Part shown: positions 26,276 through 36,388 of the stretch, in pieces
How the letters are laid out: the number at the start of each line of letters is the position of its first letter
Numbering within the stretch: the stretch's first letter is position 1
Assembly: GCA_045601325.1 (NCBI GenBank)
Contig: JAZRZI010000021.1
Span: forward strand, 1-64,000
Origin: JAZRZI01 sp045601325
GTDB taxonomy: Bacteria > Bacillota_I > Bacilli_A > RFN20 > CAG-826
Direction of reading: 5' to 3'
DNA: 64,000 nucleotides
Notes under the pieces: model-generated
Told to the model about the DNA's origin: nothing
The model's input: the letters and a program-made list of their open reading frames with translations, nothing else
The model's database searches: none
Made by a program: the position numbers and the translations under genes

Positions 26276-28105
26276 ATGGCAAAAGAAATCATTTTAGGTA
26301 TCGACTTAGGTACAACAAACTCCGTAGTGAGCTATTTACAAGCAGATGGTAGCGTGAAAGTTATCCCATCTCCAGAAGGCAAAAATACATGCCCATCAGT
26401 AGTTGCTTTCAAAGCAAACGGTGAAGAAATCGTTGGTAACGCAGCTAAACGTCAAGCTATTACAAACCCAGACACTGTTTCGTCTATCAAAAGAAAGATC
26501 GGCACAGCAGATAAAGTGTCAATCAAATGCACTAATAAGGAATTCACTCCTCAAGAAATTTCTGCAAAAATTCTTTCTTACATGAAGAAATATGCAGAAG
26601 AAAACATTGGACACAAAGTTGAAAAGGCTGTTATTACAGTCCCTGCATACTTCAACGATGCACAACGTCAAGCTACTAAAGATGCTGGCCAAATCGCAGG
26701 TCTTGAAGTAGTCCGTATCATTAATGAACCAACAGCAGCAGCTTTAGCCTATGGCTTAGAAACACAAAAATCCGAAAAGGTTTTAGTCTTTGACTTAGGT
26801 GGTGGTACATTCGATGTTTCCATCCTTGATATTGGTGATGGCACATTTGAAGTTATCTCTACAGCTGGTGATAACCATTTAGGTGGTGATGACTGGGATG
26901 CAGTTGTCGCCGATTGGATCAAAGCACAAATCAAAGCTGAAAACGGTATTGATATTAAAGACAATGCTTCTTTGCAAAGAATCGCTCAAGCAGCAGAGAA
27001 CGCAAAGATTGAATTATCTTCTTCGTTAGAAACAGTAATTTCATTACCTTTCATCTCTATGACAAGTAATGGACCAGTGAACTTTGAAGCAACTCTAACA
27101 AGAGCCAAATTCCAAGATATTACAAGACATCTTCTTAAAAGATGTGAAGAACCTGTTAGACGTGCATTAAGCGATGCTCATATGTCTGCTAGTGATTTAG
27201 ATCAAGTCTTATTAATTGGTGGTTCCATTCGTATGCCAGCAGTTCAAGATTTAGTCAAATCATTAACTGGTAAGACACCTAATTTATCTGTTAACCCTGA
27301 TGAAGCTGTTTCTATCGGCGCAGCTTATCAAGGTGGTGTTGTTAGTGGTGATGTAAAAGACGTCGTTTTGTTAGACGTTACTCCATTAACTTTAGGCATT
27401 GAAACTCTTGGTGGCGTTATGACTCCATTAATCACAAGAAATACAACAATTCCTACAACTAAGAGCCAAATCTTCTCTACAGCGGCTGATAACCAACCTG
27501 CAGTTGACATTATGGTTTACCAAGGTGAACGTCCAATGGCACACGATAACAAATTACTAGGCCACTTCCAATTAACTGGTATCAAACCAGCACGTAGAGG
27601 TGAACCAAGAATTGAAGTTACATTCTCTATTGATGTTAACGGTATTGTTAAAGTTAACGCTAAGGACTTAGATACACAAAAAGAACAAAACATTACAATC
27701 TCTGGCAGCAATGGTTTGTCTAAAGAAGATATTGATCGTATGGTCAGAGAAGCAGAAGAAAACGCTGAAGCAGATGCGAAACGTAAAGAAGAAACAGAAT
27801 TACGCAACAAAGCCGAATCTTTAATTAACGATATTGATATCGCTATGCAAGAAAAAGGCGAATCAATGGATGCAGCACAAAAAGAACAAACACAAAAATT
27901 AAGAGATGATCTCAAGACAGCTCTTGATAACAATGATATGGAAACATTGAAACAACGTATCAGCGAATTAGAACAAGCTGCAGCATATATGCAACAAGCA
28001 CAAGCTAATGCAGGAGCAAATCCAGGTGAACAAACTAACCCAGGTAGCTCAGCAGATGATGTCGTCGATGCAGATTTCACAAGCAAAGATGACCACAAAG
28101 CTTAA
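26276..28105 (+). CDS. dnaK: Chaperone protein DnaK (Hsp70)
   Basis: A 609-residue Hsp70. The ATPase domain has [30 protein letters not shown] and [19 protein letters not shown]. The substrate domain begins [21 protein letters not shown] Gln/Ala-rich lid precedes the DDVVDADF tail. It has the deletion in the ATPase domain typical of Gram-positive DnaK. I chose the ATG at 26276 (MAKEIILG), with AAGGAGG at the right distance, not the earlier in-frame ATGs. Confidence 0.98.
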   Translation: MAKEIILGIDLGTTNSVVSYLQADGSVKVIPSPEGKNTCPSVVAFKANGEEIVGNAAKRQAITNPDTVSSIKRKIGTADKVSIKCTNKEFTPQEISAKILSYMKKYAEENIGHKVEKAVITVPAYFNDAQRQATKDAGQIAGLEVVRIINEPTAAALAYGLETQKSEKVLVFDLGGGTFDVSILDIGDGTFEVISTAGDNHLGGDDWDAVVADWIKAQIKAENGIDIKDNASLQRIAQAAENAKIELSSSLETVISLPFISMTSNGPVNFEATLTRAKFQDITRHLLKRCEEPVRRALSDAHMSASDLDQVLLIGGSIRMPAVQDLVKSLTGKTPNLSVNPDEAVSIGAAYQGGVVSGDVKDVVLLDVTPLTLGIETLGGVMTPLITRNTTIPTTKSQIFSTAADNQPAVDIMVYQGERPMAHDNKLLGHFQLTGIKPARRGEPRIEVTFSIDVNGIVKVNAKDLDTQKEQNITISGSNGLSKEDIDRMVREAEENAEADAKRKEETELRNKAESLINDIDIAMQEKGESMDAAQKEQTQKLRDDLKTALDNNDMETLKQRISELEQAAAYMQQAQANAGANPGEQTNPGSSADDVVDADFTSKDDHKA

Positions 28106-28122
28106 TTTAAATTAAGTGTAAA

Positions 28123-28157
28123 GGCTATGATAGGGGGCTTTATAAGCCCCTTTAGCC
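28123..28157 (+). terminator. Two-tier hairpin between dnaK and dnaJ
   Basis: An inner stem GGGGCTT (28134-28140) pairs with AAGCCCC (28144-28150), and an outer stem GGCTA (28123-28127) pairs with TAGCC (28153-28157). Only TTT and AATTTATT follow, so it is a weak terminator or a processing and stability structure. It would lower dnaJ expression relative to dnaK. Confidence 0.6.
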
Positions 28158-28181
28158 AATTTATTAAGGAGGAACATTATT

Positions 28182-29315
28182 ATGGCGGAAAAAAGAGATT
28201 ACTATGATGTGCTTGGCGTTAGTAAGAATGCAAGCAAAGATGAAATTAAAAGCTCTTATAGAAAATTAGCAAAAAAATACCATCCAGATAACAAAGAAAC
28301 TGGTAATGAAGCCTCTTTTAAAGAAGTTCAAGAAGCTTATGACATCCTTTATGACGATCAAAAACGTTCAACATATGACCAATTTGGCCATGCAGCATTC
28401 GAACAAACCGGTGGCAACCCTGGTGGAAATCCATTCCAAGGTGGTTTCGGTGGATTCGGTGGAGATGGCGTTGATTTAGGCGATATATTTTCTTCGTTCT
28501 TTGGTGGAGGGAGACGTCAGCAAGCAAATCCTAATGCACCTAGAAGAGGCGATGATACTGTAATGCGTGTCAAAGTTGATTTTATGGATGCAATCAATGG
28601 CAAAGATGTAACTATACCTCTTACTTTAGAAGAGACTTGTGAACATTGTCATGGTACTGGCGCGAAAACGCCAAATGATGTAAAGACTTGCCCTACTTGT
28701 CACGGCAGAGGGTTTGTAAAAACACAGCGCAGAAGTTTGTTCGGCGTTGTTGAAAGCCAAGATACATGTCCAAATTGTGGTGGTACAGGCAAAATCATTA
28801 CTGACAAGTGTCCTAACTGTGGTGGCAAAGGATTTGTTAAAAAGAAGAAAGAAATTAATGTTCATATTCTTGCTGGAATTAATAATGGCCAACAAATTCG
28901 TGTAAGTGGCATGGGTGAAAGAGGCATTAACGGTGGCCAAAATGGAGACCTCTATGTTGAAGTGGTTATTAAGCCACATAGTAATTTCCAAAGAGATGGA
29001 AATGACATCCATATTGAAATCCCTTTAGATTTTGTTGACGCTGCTTTAGGGACTAGTATTGACGTTCCAACTGTGTATGGCGATGTCACATTGAATATTC
29101 CTGCTGGTACACAACCTGGACAAATATTAAGAATGAAAGGTCAAGGTGTGAAAGATTTAAGGTCCGGAAAACCTGGTGATCAATACGTTCATTTAATCAT
29201 TAAAGTTCCAACTAGCTTATCAAAGGAACAAAAGGACGCTCTCTTAAAATTCAAAAATGCTAGTAACAAATCCGAATCATTCTTTGAAAGGTTCAAAAGA
29301 GCATTTAAAAAATAA
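28182..29315 (+). CDS. dnaJ: Chaperone protein DnaJ (Hsp40)
   Basis: A 377-residue type I Hsp40. The J domain holds the HPD motif (KKYHPDNKE), a Gly/Phe-rich part follows (about residues 72-110), then four CxxCxGxG zinc repeats (CEHCHGTG, CPTCHGRG, CPNCGGTG, CPNCGGKG) and the C-terminal substrate domains. It stimulates DnaK ATPase. An AAGGAGG site precedes it. Confidence 0.98.
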   Translation: MAEKRDYYDVLGVSKNASKDEIKSSYRKLAKKYHPDNKETGNEASFKEVQEAYDILYDDQKRSTYDQFGHAAFEQTGGNPGGNPFQGGFGGFGGDGVDLGDIFSSFFGGGRRQQANPNAPRRGDDTVMRVKVDFMDAINGKDVTIPLTLEETCEHCHGTGAKTPNDVKTCPTCHGRGFVKTQRRSLFGVVESQDTCPNCGGTGKIITDKCPNCGGKGFVKKKKEINVHILAGINNGQQIRVSGMGERGINGGQNGDLYVEVVIKPHSNFQRDGNDIHIEIPLDFVDAALGTSIDVPTVYGDVTLNIPAGTQPGQILRMKGQGVKDLRSGKPGDQYVHLIIKVPTSLSKEQKDALLKFKNASNKSESFFERFKRAFKK

Positions 29316-29335
29316 AGACTCATGTGAGTCTTTTT
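29314..29335 (+). terminator. dnaJ terminator
   Basis: AAAGACTCA and TGAGTCTTT form a 9-bp stem with a 2-nt loop (29314-29332), followed by a T-run. It overlaps the dnaJ stop codon. It separates the heat-shock operon from the next leader, which starts 7 nt later. Confidence 0.85.
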
Positions 29336-29341
29336 AATTTC

Positions 29342-29392
29342 TTTTTGAAAAAAACTAAAAAAATAGCCTCTTAATAACTAGGAGGTATTTTT
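29342..29392 (+). promoter_or_regulatory. Conserved leader element, copy B (C39 peptidase-permease)
   Basis: The 44-bp element at 29342-29385 reads TTTTTGAAAAAAA, CTAAAAAAATA, GCCTCTTAATAAC, TAGGAGG, with the same spacing as copy A. CCTC can pair with the GAGG of the ribosome site, as in the other copies. The ATG is 7 nt after the ribosome site. The inverted TTTTTGA/TCAAAAA of copies A and C is lost here, so the linear sequence, not that hairpin, is what is conserved. Confidence 0.75.
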
Positions 29393-30589
29393 ATGTACTA
29401 TGTATCGCAAACATCCACGAACGATTGTGGATTCGCATGTTTAAAAATGGTTCTGGCAACCATTAACAATGATGAAGGGTTTTTATATTTAACAACCAAA
29501 GAAAAACAGAAAGGCTATTCTTATAAAGATTTGATTGATATAGCAAGAACTCATCATTTAAATTTAATTGGATTTCGGGTAGAAGAGCCTGATGAAATTA
29601 AAAATAACAAAACTTTCCCTTTGATTGTTACTATTAACCCTCAAAAGGATTTCAATCACGCTGTTTTAGTCACTAAAATTTCTAAATCAAGGATTTATAT
29701 TAGCGATCCTGATAAAGGCTGTTATTCGCTCTCTTTTAAGCAATTCTTTAAAATTTGGGACAAGACTGGATTAGCAATAGAGGATTTTGGAAACGAAGAA
29801 AGCAATATAGAAATTGTTAAGCCACTTAAGAAAACAGATTATTTAAGCTTATATGTATGCCAATTTATGTCAGGAATAGGTATTGTTTTAGCTACTTTAT
29901 TTTTAAGCAACGAATATAAAATAGCGATTCCGTTGTTCTTTTTGTTAATCTCTGTAGTTTTTGAAATTTTATTAAGATTTAATTTATTTTCATTAATGAA
30001 AAAAGTTGATTATGCTTATTTAAATCTCAAAGTTAAGAGCAAGTATTATTTTGACTATTATAGAGATTATGAATTGTATAAAAAAGATATGTTAACTAGG
30101 CCTTTAAACACTATTTTTATGTTTATTCTAAGCACTGCATTAATCGTTGTTATTGTCATAAATAGTGTGTGGAACTTTATGATTGTCTTGCTTCCTATTT
30201 CTCTAGCCATTATTGAAAAAATATTTATTCAACCACATTTCGAAAAGAAAAACTTAGAATTAACTAGGCAAGAATTGGAGTTATCATCATCAAAAGATCA
30301 ACAAGACTACTTTTTAAGGGTTAAAGAACTTCATAAAGAAGGATATAAATACGGAAAAGTTAACCTCATAAAAAGATATGTCTTTATCATATTGATGGTT
30401 CTTGTGACCTTCTTAACTTTAAAAATTAATAATTTGATGTCACTTACAAATTCATTATTCTTTATATGCTCACAATTTGCGATTTACCAAAATGTTTTGC
30501 CTTTGTTAAATTACACCGATAAGAAAAAACATCTACAATCTCAAAAAGTTAATCTTTATAAAATGGTAGAGCAAGAAAAGAATAATTAG
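29393..30589 (+). CDS. C39 peptidase-permease without an ATPase domain
   Basis: A 398-residue protein. Residues 1-125 are a C39 cysteine peptidase: Gln6 and Cys12 in QTSTNDCGFACLKMVL, His89 in NHAVLV and Asp105 in ISDPDKG. About six membrane helices follow (near 152-171, 177-197, 237-257, 260-276, 327-345 and 350-372), as in peptidase-containing ABC exporters such as ComA. The protein then stops: there is no Walker A or signature motif, and no ATPase gene is nearby. C39 peptidases cut leader peptides after a double glycine. No such substrate peptide was found nearby. It may need a separate ATPase or act only as a membrane protease. The shared leader ties it to comEA. Confidence 0.8.
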   Translation: MYYVSQTSTNDCGFACLKMVLATINNDEGFLYLTTKEKQKGYSYKDLIDIARTHHLNLIGFRVEEPDEIKNNKTFPLIVTINPQKDFNHAVLVTKISKSRIYISDPDKGCYSLSFKQFFKIWDKTGLAIEDFGNEESNIEIVKPLKKTDYLSLYVCQFMSGIGIVLATLFLSNEYKIAIPLFFLLISVVFEILLRFNLFSLMKKVDYAYLNLKVKSKYYFDYYRDYELYKKDMLTRPLNTIFMFILSTALIVVIVINSVWNFMIVLLPISLAIIEKIFIQPHFEKKNLELTRQELELSSSKDQQDYFLRVKELHKEGYKYGKVNLIKRYVFIILMVLVTFLTLKINNLMSLTNSLFFICSQFAIYQNVLPLLNYTDKKKHLQSQKVNLYKMVEQEKNN

Positions 30590-30623
30590 TTAAAAACATA
30601 ATTATTGTGCTATCATATGTTAG

Positions 30624-31073
30624 ATGGAATTAGATTTTAACACCTGTGATAAGACATTAAACAAATATAGAGCAATTTATAAATCTTTGATTTTTAAAAC
30701 ATTAAAGCATTTAAAATTATCATTCGAACCTATTGTTAGCGTTTCTTTTGTTGGTAACGATTATATTCACGATATTAATAGAAAATATCGTGATATAGAT
30801 AGACCAACTGATGTAATTTCGTTTGCCTTTTTAGATGGTGAAGATAGGAATCAAATATATAAATCATCAGGTCCTATTTGCCTTGGCGATATCTATGTTT
30901 CTGTAGACAAAGCTAAAGAGCAAGCAATGGAATATGGCCATGATTTAGATAGAGAATTAAAATTCTTGTTCATACATGGTTTATTACACTTGCTTGGCTA
31001 TGATCATATGAGACCAGAAGATGAAAAAGTAATGTTTAAATTGCAAGATGAAATAATAGGAGAAAGAAAATGA
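30624..31073 (+). CDS. ybeY: Endoribonuclease YbeY
   Basis: A 149-residue zinc RNase for 16S rRNA maturation and ribosome quality control. The metal motif is HGLLHLLGYDH (HxxxHxxxxxH) near residues 112-122, and PTDVISFAFLDG is the second family motif. An extended -10 box (TG-C-TATCAT, 30608-30616) lies 7 nt before the ATG with no ribosome site, so it is probably leaderless. It overlaps cdd by 4 nt and starts a tight operon to recO. Confidence 0.95.
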   Translation: MELDFNTCDKTLNKYRAIYKSLIFKTLKHLKLSFEPIVSVSFVGNDYIHDINRKYRDIDRPTDVISFAFLDGEDRNQIYKSSGPICLGDIYVSVDKAKEQAMEYGHDLDRELKFLFIHGLLHLLGYDHMRPEDEKVMFKLQDEIIGERK

Positions 31074-31474
31074 ATAAACTAGAACTTATCGAAGAAGCGA
31101 AAGAAGCAAGAAAACTATCATACTCACCATATTCACACTTTGCTGTTGGCGCAGCTTTACTATGTAAAGATGGCAAGATTTTTCACGGAACTAATGTAGA
31201 AAATTCTTCTTACTCTCTTTGCATGTGCGCTGAAAGAAATGCAGTTTATAGTGCGTATATGAATGGCTATAAAAAAGATGATTTTGTTGCTTTAGCGCTT
31301 ATTACAGATACAGATGAACCTTGTTCACCTTGCGGTGCTTGTAGACAAGTTCTCAGTGAGCTTTTCCCTAGTGATTCACCAATTTATATGAGCAATTTAG
31401 AAGGTGAAATTGAAGAAACAACAATTAGGGAATTACTTCCTCACGCATTTTCAGAAAAGGACTTGGCAAAATAA
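31070..31474 (+). CDS. cdd: Cytidine deaminase
   Basis: A 134-residue homotetramer-type deaminase for pyrimidine salvage. The zinc and catalytic residues are in CAERNA (Cys and the proton-shuttling Glu) and PCGACRQVLSE (two Cys). SPYSHFAVGAALL binds the nucleoside. It overlaps ybeY at its start and shares one base with era at its stop (TAATG), the usual ybeY-cdd-era order. Confidence 0.97.
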   Translation: MNKLELIEEAKEARKLSYSPYSHFAVGAALLCKDGKIFHGTNVENSSYSLCMCAERNAVYSAYMNGYKKDDFVALALITDTDEPCSPCGACRQVLSELFPSDSPIYMSNLEGEIEETTIRELLPHAFSEKDLAK

Positions 31475-32358
31475 TGAAATCGGGTTTTGTAGCTATTTTA
31501 GGACGTCCAAACGTCGGCAAATCAACAATTTTAAATGGTATTTTGAATCATAAAGTTTCAATCGTTGCAGACAAATCGCAAACAACAAGAAACAATATTC
31601 AAGGAATTTATAATACCGATGACGCTCAAATAATATTTGTAGACACACCAGGAATCCATAAGCCTCACCAAAAATTAGGCGAAGAAATGAATAATATGGC
31701 TTATAGTGCCGCTCACGATGTGGATGTATCCATATTAGTAATTGATGCTGGTGTACCTTTTGGTACTGGTGATGAATATTTGATTCAACATTTAGATATA
31801 CATAACACACCTTTAATTATTGTTTTTAACAAAATTGACCAAAATAGAATTGATAAAATTCAATCCTTGAAAAAGAAATATGCTGAAATATTCCCAAACG
31901 CAAAACAAATCGAAACAGTCGCAACCGAACGTTTTAATTTAGATGATTTAGTAAAAATTGTTATTGACTTACTACCTGAAGGTCCAGCGTATTTTTCTAA
32001 AGAAACAACAACAGATAAAGACCAAATTTTTCAAATAAAAGAAATTATTAGAGAGAAATTATTACGAACACTAAGGGATGAAGTTCCACATGCCTGTGCA
32101 GTCTATATGGAAAACATTGAATGGGAAAGCAATCCTATTCAAATACAAGCCTCTATCATTGTAGAAAAAGACAGCCAAAAAGGAATTGTTATAGGCGCCC
32201 AAGGAAAGAGAATCAAACAAATCGGTTCTCATGCAAGAAAAGATATTGAAAACCTTTTAGGTCATCACGTGTTTCTAGATTTAGTTGTTAAAGTTCAAGA
32301 GGATTGGAGAAATCAAGAAAAAGCCCTTGAAACTTATGGCTATAAGAAAGAAAAATAA
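31474..32358 (+). CDS. era: GTPase Era
   Basis: A 294-residue GTPase that helps 16S rRNA maturation and 30S assembly. G motifs are GRPNVGKST, TTRNNIQGI, DTPGIHKP and NKID. The C-terminal KH domain has GIVIGAQGKRIKQIGSHAR. Length is typical. It lies between cdd and recO with no gap. Confidence 0.98.
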   Translation: MKSGFVAILGRPNVGKSTILNGILNHKVSIVADKSQTTRNNIQGIYNTDDAQIIFVDTPGIHKPHQKLGEEMNNMAYSAAHDVDVSILVIDAGVPFGTGDEYLIQHLDIHNTPLIIVFNKIDQNRIDKIQSLKKKYAEIFPNAKQIETVATERFNLDDLVKIVIDLLPEGPAYFSKETTTDKDQIFQIKEIIREKLLRTLRDEVPHACAVYMENIEWESNPIQIQASIIVEKDSQKGIVIGAQGKRIKQIGSHARKDIENLLGHHVFLDLVVKVQEDWRNQEKALETYGYKKEK

Positions 32359-33069
32359 ATGAAAATAATTATATTATCTATTACACAATACAAAGAAAAA
32401 GATGGAATAGTTGACTCTATTACAGAACAAGGTTCTTTGACATTTTTAGCAAAGTCTATTTTTGACCCTAAAAGCAAAAACGCTTGTCTTAATACTGTTT
32501 TAACAATAGCAGATATAGAACTACAAGAAGGAAACTATAAATATCCTGTTTTAAAAAGCATTAATAATGTCGCGAATCCGATGTTATGCAATAATAGTTT
32601 AGATTACTTATCATCTTTGATGATAATGGGAGAAGCATCTAAATGTTTATTACAGGACGAAGAAAAGCTTCAAATCTATCAAACATTATTTGACGCAGTC
32701 ACTATAATAAAAACATCGGACAAACCATTACTGGTTGCGGCTTCAGTAATATCTAAAATATTAAAGAATGCTGGATATGAGTTTGAAGTTAATAGATGTG
32801 TATTCTGTGGTGCTAAAAAAGGAATATCAAGTTTTTCATTTGATGATGGTGGATTTGTCTGCAAAGAATGTGAAGATGAATTCACAAAACACGATCTTAC
32901 GGTTGAGCAAATGTTTTTAATTAGAGATTTATTTAACAATGTTCAAATAACTATTAACAGTGCTTATTATTCTATGAATAATATTAATGTAATTTTATCT
33001 AAATTTAATGATTTCATTAAAGATACTATTGGTTTTTCATTAAAGAGCTTCAGCTTACTAAATAATTAA
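32359..33069 (+). CDS. recO: DNA repair protein RecO
   Basis: A 236-residue recombination mediator that loads RecA with RecF/RecR. It has an N-terminal OB fold (about 1-75), a helical part and the zinc finger CVFCGAK...FVCKEC near residues 152-178. It begins directly after the era stop. Similarity is lower than for its neighbours, but position and zinc motif agree. Confidence 0.92.
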   Translation: MKIIILSITQYKEKDGIVDSITEQGSLTFLAKSIFDPKSKNACLNTVLTIADIELQEGNYKYPVLKSINNVANPMLCNNSLDYLSSLMIMGEASKCLLQDEEKLQIYQTLFDAVTIIKTSDKPLLVAASVISKILKNAGYEFEVNRCVFCGAKKGISSFSFDDGGFVCKECEDEFTKHDLTVEQMFLIRDLFNNVQITINSAYYSMNNINVILSKFNDFIKDTIGFSLKSFSLLNN

Positions 33070-33102
33070 TTATTTGCAATTGAAAGTTACACTCATAATA
33101 GG

Positions 33103-33131
33103 TTGACAAAATAACCTTAATTAGATATATT
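33103..33131 (+). promoter_or_regulatory. glyS promoter
   Basis: TTGACA (33103-33108), a 17-nt spacer and TATATT (33126-33131) form one of the best vegetative promoters in the window. An ACGGAGGAG ribosome site follows before the ATG at 33162. I see no T-box. Confidence 0.8.
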
Positions 33132-33161
33132 AGACAAGATTTTACGGAGGAGTAAATTATT

Positions 33162-34535
33162 ATGGGGAAATTTACATTTGAAAAAGTCACTAATCACCTT
33201 ATTGTATCTGGCTTCTATTATCAAGGAAGCGAAATATATGGTGGTTTATCAAACACTTGGGACTATGGCCCATTAGGTAGTGAAATTAAACAAAATATTA
33301 AAAAAATGTGGTGGAAAAAGTTTGTTCAAGAATGTCCAACTAATGTTGGAATAGACGCAGCCATCATGATGAACCCTAAAGTTTGGGAAGCAACTGGACA
33401 CGTTGCAACTTTCAATGATCCACTCATCGATTGTAAAAAATGCAAACAAAGATTTAGAGCAGACCAATTGATTGAATCTCAATTTCCAGATGTTGATGTC
33501 AATGGCATGACAAATGAACAAATGATGCAATTTATCAAAGATAACAATGTTGTGTGCCCTAATTGTGGAGGACACGATTTTACAGACATTCGTCAATTTA
33601 ATATGATGTTCAAAACACATATTGGAGTCACTGAAGATTCAAAATCTGTTGTGTATCTAAGACCTGAAACCGCACAAGGAATGTTTGTTAACTTTAAAAA
33701 TGTAATTAGATCTACTCGCAAGAAATTGCCTGTAGGTATCTGTAATGTTGGTAGAGCGTTTAGAAATGAAATTACTCCTGGACAAATGACTTTTAGAATG
33801 CGTGAATTTGACCAAATGGAAATGGAATTCTTCTGCAAACCTGGTGATGATTTAAAATGGTTCGCTTATTGGAAACAATATTGTTTAGACTTTATTGATT
33901 CATTAGGAGTGAAAAAAGATAATCTTAGATATCGTGATCACGAAGCAGAAGAATTAGCGTTTTACTCAAAAGCTACAACTGATATTGAATACTTGTTCCC
34001 ATTCGGTTGGGGAGAAGTGTGGGGTATTGCAGATCGTACCGATTATGACTTAAAACGTCATATGACATATAGTGGCGAATCCTTAGAATATTTAGACCCT
34101 GAAACAAATGAAAAATATGTTCCATATTGTATCGAACCATCAGTTGGTCTTGATAGATTAACATTGATGGCACTTTGTGATGCTTATGATGAAGAGCCAG
34201 TTGGTGAAAATGATACAAGAATTGTATTACACTTAGCGCCTGCATTAGCACCATATAAAGTTGCGGTTCTTCCATTGAGTAAAAAACTTGAAGAAAGCGC
34301 TAAAGAAATTAATTCTACATTATGCAAATATATGACATCTGTTTATGACGACACCGGTTCAATCGGAAAACGTTATCGTAGACAAGATGCTATTGGTACT
34401 CCTTTCTGCGTCACAGTTGACTTCCAAACAGCAGAAGATAACTGTGTAACAATAAGAGAAAGAGATAGCATGGAACAAGTGAGATTGCCAATATCTGAAC
34501 TTGTTAAATACTTAAGCGAGAAAATATTTTATTAG
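33162..34535 (+). CDS. glyS: Glycyl-tRNA synthetase, eukaryote/archaeal-like homodimer type
   Basis: A 457-residue class II enzyme of the one-gene alpha2 type. It starts with [26 protein letters not shown]. Motif 2 is [21 protein letters not shown], and motif 3 is the GLDRL within [25 protein letters not shown]...CPNCGG zinc-like insert is present near residues 91-130. It is the last gene before the dnaG-rpoD block, and its TAG stop begins a phased TAGTA array. Confidence 0.97.
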   Translation: MGKFTFEKVTNHLIVSGFYYQGSEIYGGLSNTWDYGPLGSEIKQNIKKMWWKKFVQECPTNVGIDAAIMMNPKVWEATGHVATFNDPLIDCKKCKQRFRADQLIESQFPDVDVNGMTNEQMMQFIKDNNVVCPNCGGHDFTDIRQFNMMFKTHIGVTEDSKSVVYLRPETAQGMFVNFKNVIRSTRKKLPVGICNVGRAFRNEITPGQMTFRMREFDQMEMEFFCKPGDDLKWFAYWKQYCLDFIDSLGVKKDNLRYRDHEAEELAFYSKATTDIEYLFPFGWGEVWGIADRTDYDLKRHMTYSGESLEYLDPETNEKYVPYCIEPSVGLDRLTLMALCDAYDEEPVGENDTRIVLHLAPALAPYKVAVLPLSKKLEESAKEINSTLCKYMTSVYDDTGSIGKRYRRQDAIGTPFCVTVDFQTAEDNCVTIRERDSMEQVRLPISELVKYLSEKIFY

Positions 34536-34565
34536 TAATAAATTAGTACTTTTATAGTGAAGGTA
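34533..34565 (+). repeat. Three TAGTR repeats with an 11-bp period, upstream of dnaG-rpoD
   Basis: TAGTA at 34533, TAGTA at 34544 and TAGTG at 34555 are exactly 11 bp apart. The first contains the glyS stop codon. The array ends at the dnaG -10 box (TATAAC, 34564-34569), so a bound protein would cover or flank the promoter. Confidence 0.7.
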
Positions 34566-34577
34566 TAACAATGTTAT

Positions 34578-36386
34578 ATGGCGTTTGATGATTCATTAGT
34601 TCAAGATGTATTACGAAATACCGATATAGTCAAAATTGTCGGTTCATTTTTGCCGCTTGCAAAGAAAGGTAAAAACTATCTAGCCAAGTGTCCTTTTCAT
34701 GATGATTCAAACCCTTCATTAACCGTTAGTCCTGAAAAACAAATGTTTAAATGCTTTGTTTGTGGAACTGGCGGTTCTGCTATCACGTTTGTGCAGAAAT
34801 ATTTGCACATTTCATTTATGGAAGCATTAAAAAAAGTTGCTGAATTATCTGGCTATGTTGATACAAGACTTGAAACAATTAAGCATGAAGCTAAGCAAGT
34901 TGATCCTAAAAAAGTTCCAATGCTGAAGGCAATGAAAGACACAACAGCTTTTTATCAATATGCTTTAAATACCAATGAAGGAAAAGAAGGCTTGGATTAT
35001 TTTGAAAATAGACATCTAGACTCTTATTTACGTAGTAAATATATGTTGGGTTATTCTTTCAAAGATGGCCAAACGACTGCACAATTCTTACAATCAAAAG
35101 GAAATTCACTGAAAACACTTGAAGACATTGGCATTGTAGGCATGTCAAACGGTGTATATTCTGACAAAAATCAAGGAAGAGTTGTTTTTCCAATCTGTGA
35201 TGCTGATGGTAATGTTGTTGGTTTCAGCGCACGTAGACTTGGTAATGGCTCAGAAGCTAAATACGTTAATTCACCTGAAACATATATTTTCCACAAGAGC
35301 AATATTCTCTACAATTATCATATAGCTAAGGATAAAGCAAAAATTGCTGGACATATCTATGTTTGCGAAGGCTTTATGGATGTATTTGCTTTAGCAAGAA
35401 TAGGAATGGATAACGCTGTTGCATTAATGGGAACCGCTTTATCAGTAGAGCACATCAACATGCTACGTGCTTTAAATGTGGAAGTACGTTTATGCTTAGA
35501 CGGAGATCTTCCTGGACAAACCGCAATGATGAAAGCGGCAAAAATGTTAGATGAAGCAGGCATCAAAGTGTTAATTGTTGATAACCAAGCAAGTCCAAAA
35601 GACCCAGATGAAATCCTAAATGAAGACGGTGAAGAAACTCTTAGAGTTTATTTGAATAAATTATTAACAAGAACTGATTTTGCTCTTGATTATTATAGAA
35701 GAACCAATCCTTTGAAATCTAATGAAGAAAAACGCGCATTAATAAAAAGTTTTTTGCCAATCTTATTAAGAATCAATAGCCAATTGGAATTGGATAACTA
35801 TCTTTTGAAATTATCTTCTATCACTGGTTACAATGTTCAATCACTACGTGATTTGATAGTTAGAAGTAGAAGTAGCCAAAATTATGAAAACACAGAAACA
35901 GTATTTAAGAATTTCCATCCAGAAAGAGAAGCTCTTAAGAAGCTTACTTTAGTAGAGAGAGAATTGCTTTATCAAATGATTCACAATCCAACAGCAGTCG
36001 TTTTCTATGAAAAGAATGTTCAAGTATTCATTGACGACATCTATAGAGCGATTGCGTCAGCTATAGTGGATTATTCAAAGAAAGTTGAAAGAATAATGCC
36101 AACTGATTTAATGGCAGCTATAGAAATGAGCAGTATTGAAAACAAAGAAGCCATTCTTGACGAGCTATCTACAATATGTTTTGAAAACAACCATCCTAAA
36201 AAATGTGATGACAAGTTGTTGAATGACTTATTAACGTCAATGAAAAAAGAAAAAGACGATATCTATGAAAAAGATACGTTAGAAAGATCGCTTGAAGGCA
36301 AGTCTCCTTTGGAGAAAGCAAGAATCATGGCGGATTACAACCGTAGAAAATTAAAAAAAATGTCAAATGACAACAAGGAGGAATAG
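34578..36386 (+). CDS. dnaG: DNA primase
   Basis: A 602-residue primase. The zinc finger is [12 protein letters not shown]...FKCFVCG, the catalytic core begins LGYSF, and the TOPRIM motifs are [13 protein letters not shown] and [13 protein letters not shown]-terminal helicase-binding domain follows. TATAAC lies 8 nt before the ATG and no ribosome site is seen, so it is probably leaderless. It is followed 2 nt later by rpoD, as in the macromolecular synthesis operon. Confidence 0.97.
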   Translation: MAFDDSLVQDVLRNTDIVKIVGSFLPLAKKGKNYLAKCPFHDDSNPSLTVSPEKQMFKCFVCGTGGSAITFVQKYLHISFMEALKKVAELSGYVDTRLETIKHEAKQVDPKKVPMLKAMKDTTAFYQYALNTNEGKEGLDYFENRHLDSYLRSKYMLGYSFKDGQTTAQFLQSKGNSLKTLEDIGIVGMSNGVYSDKNQGRVVFPICDADGNVVGFSARRLGNGSEAKYVNSPETYIFHKSNILYNYHIAKDKAKIAGHIYVCEGFMDVFALARIGMDNAVALMGTALSVEHINMLRALNVEVRLCLDGDLPGQTAMMKAAKMLDEAGIKVLIVDNQASPKDPDEILNEDGEETLRVYLNKLLTRTDFALDYYRRTNPLKSNEEKRALIKSFLPILLRINSQLELDNYLLKLSSITGYNVQSLRDLIVRSRSSQNYENTETVFKNFHPEREALKKLTLVERELLYQMIHNPTAVVFYEKNVQVFIDDIYRAIASAIVDYSKKVERIMPTDLMAAIEMSSIENKEAILDELSTICFENNHPKKCDDKLLNDLLTSMKKEKDDIYEKDTLERSLEGKSPLEKARIMADYNRRKLKKMSNDNKEE

Positions 36387-36388
36387 CA

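Noticed and set aside
27517..28098. Long minus-strand open frame inside dnaK (about 193 codons), and similar long antisense frames in fmt, hemW and glyS
   Set aside because: They lie opposite strongly conserved genes, have no ribosome site or promoter, and their composition is what the complement of the real gene predicts.
29393..30589. Bacteriocin export locus
   Set aside because: There is a C39 peptidase, but no ATPase, accessory protein, immunity gene or double-glycine peptide around it.
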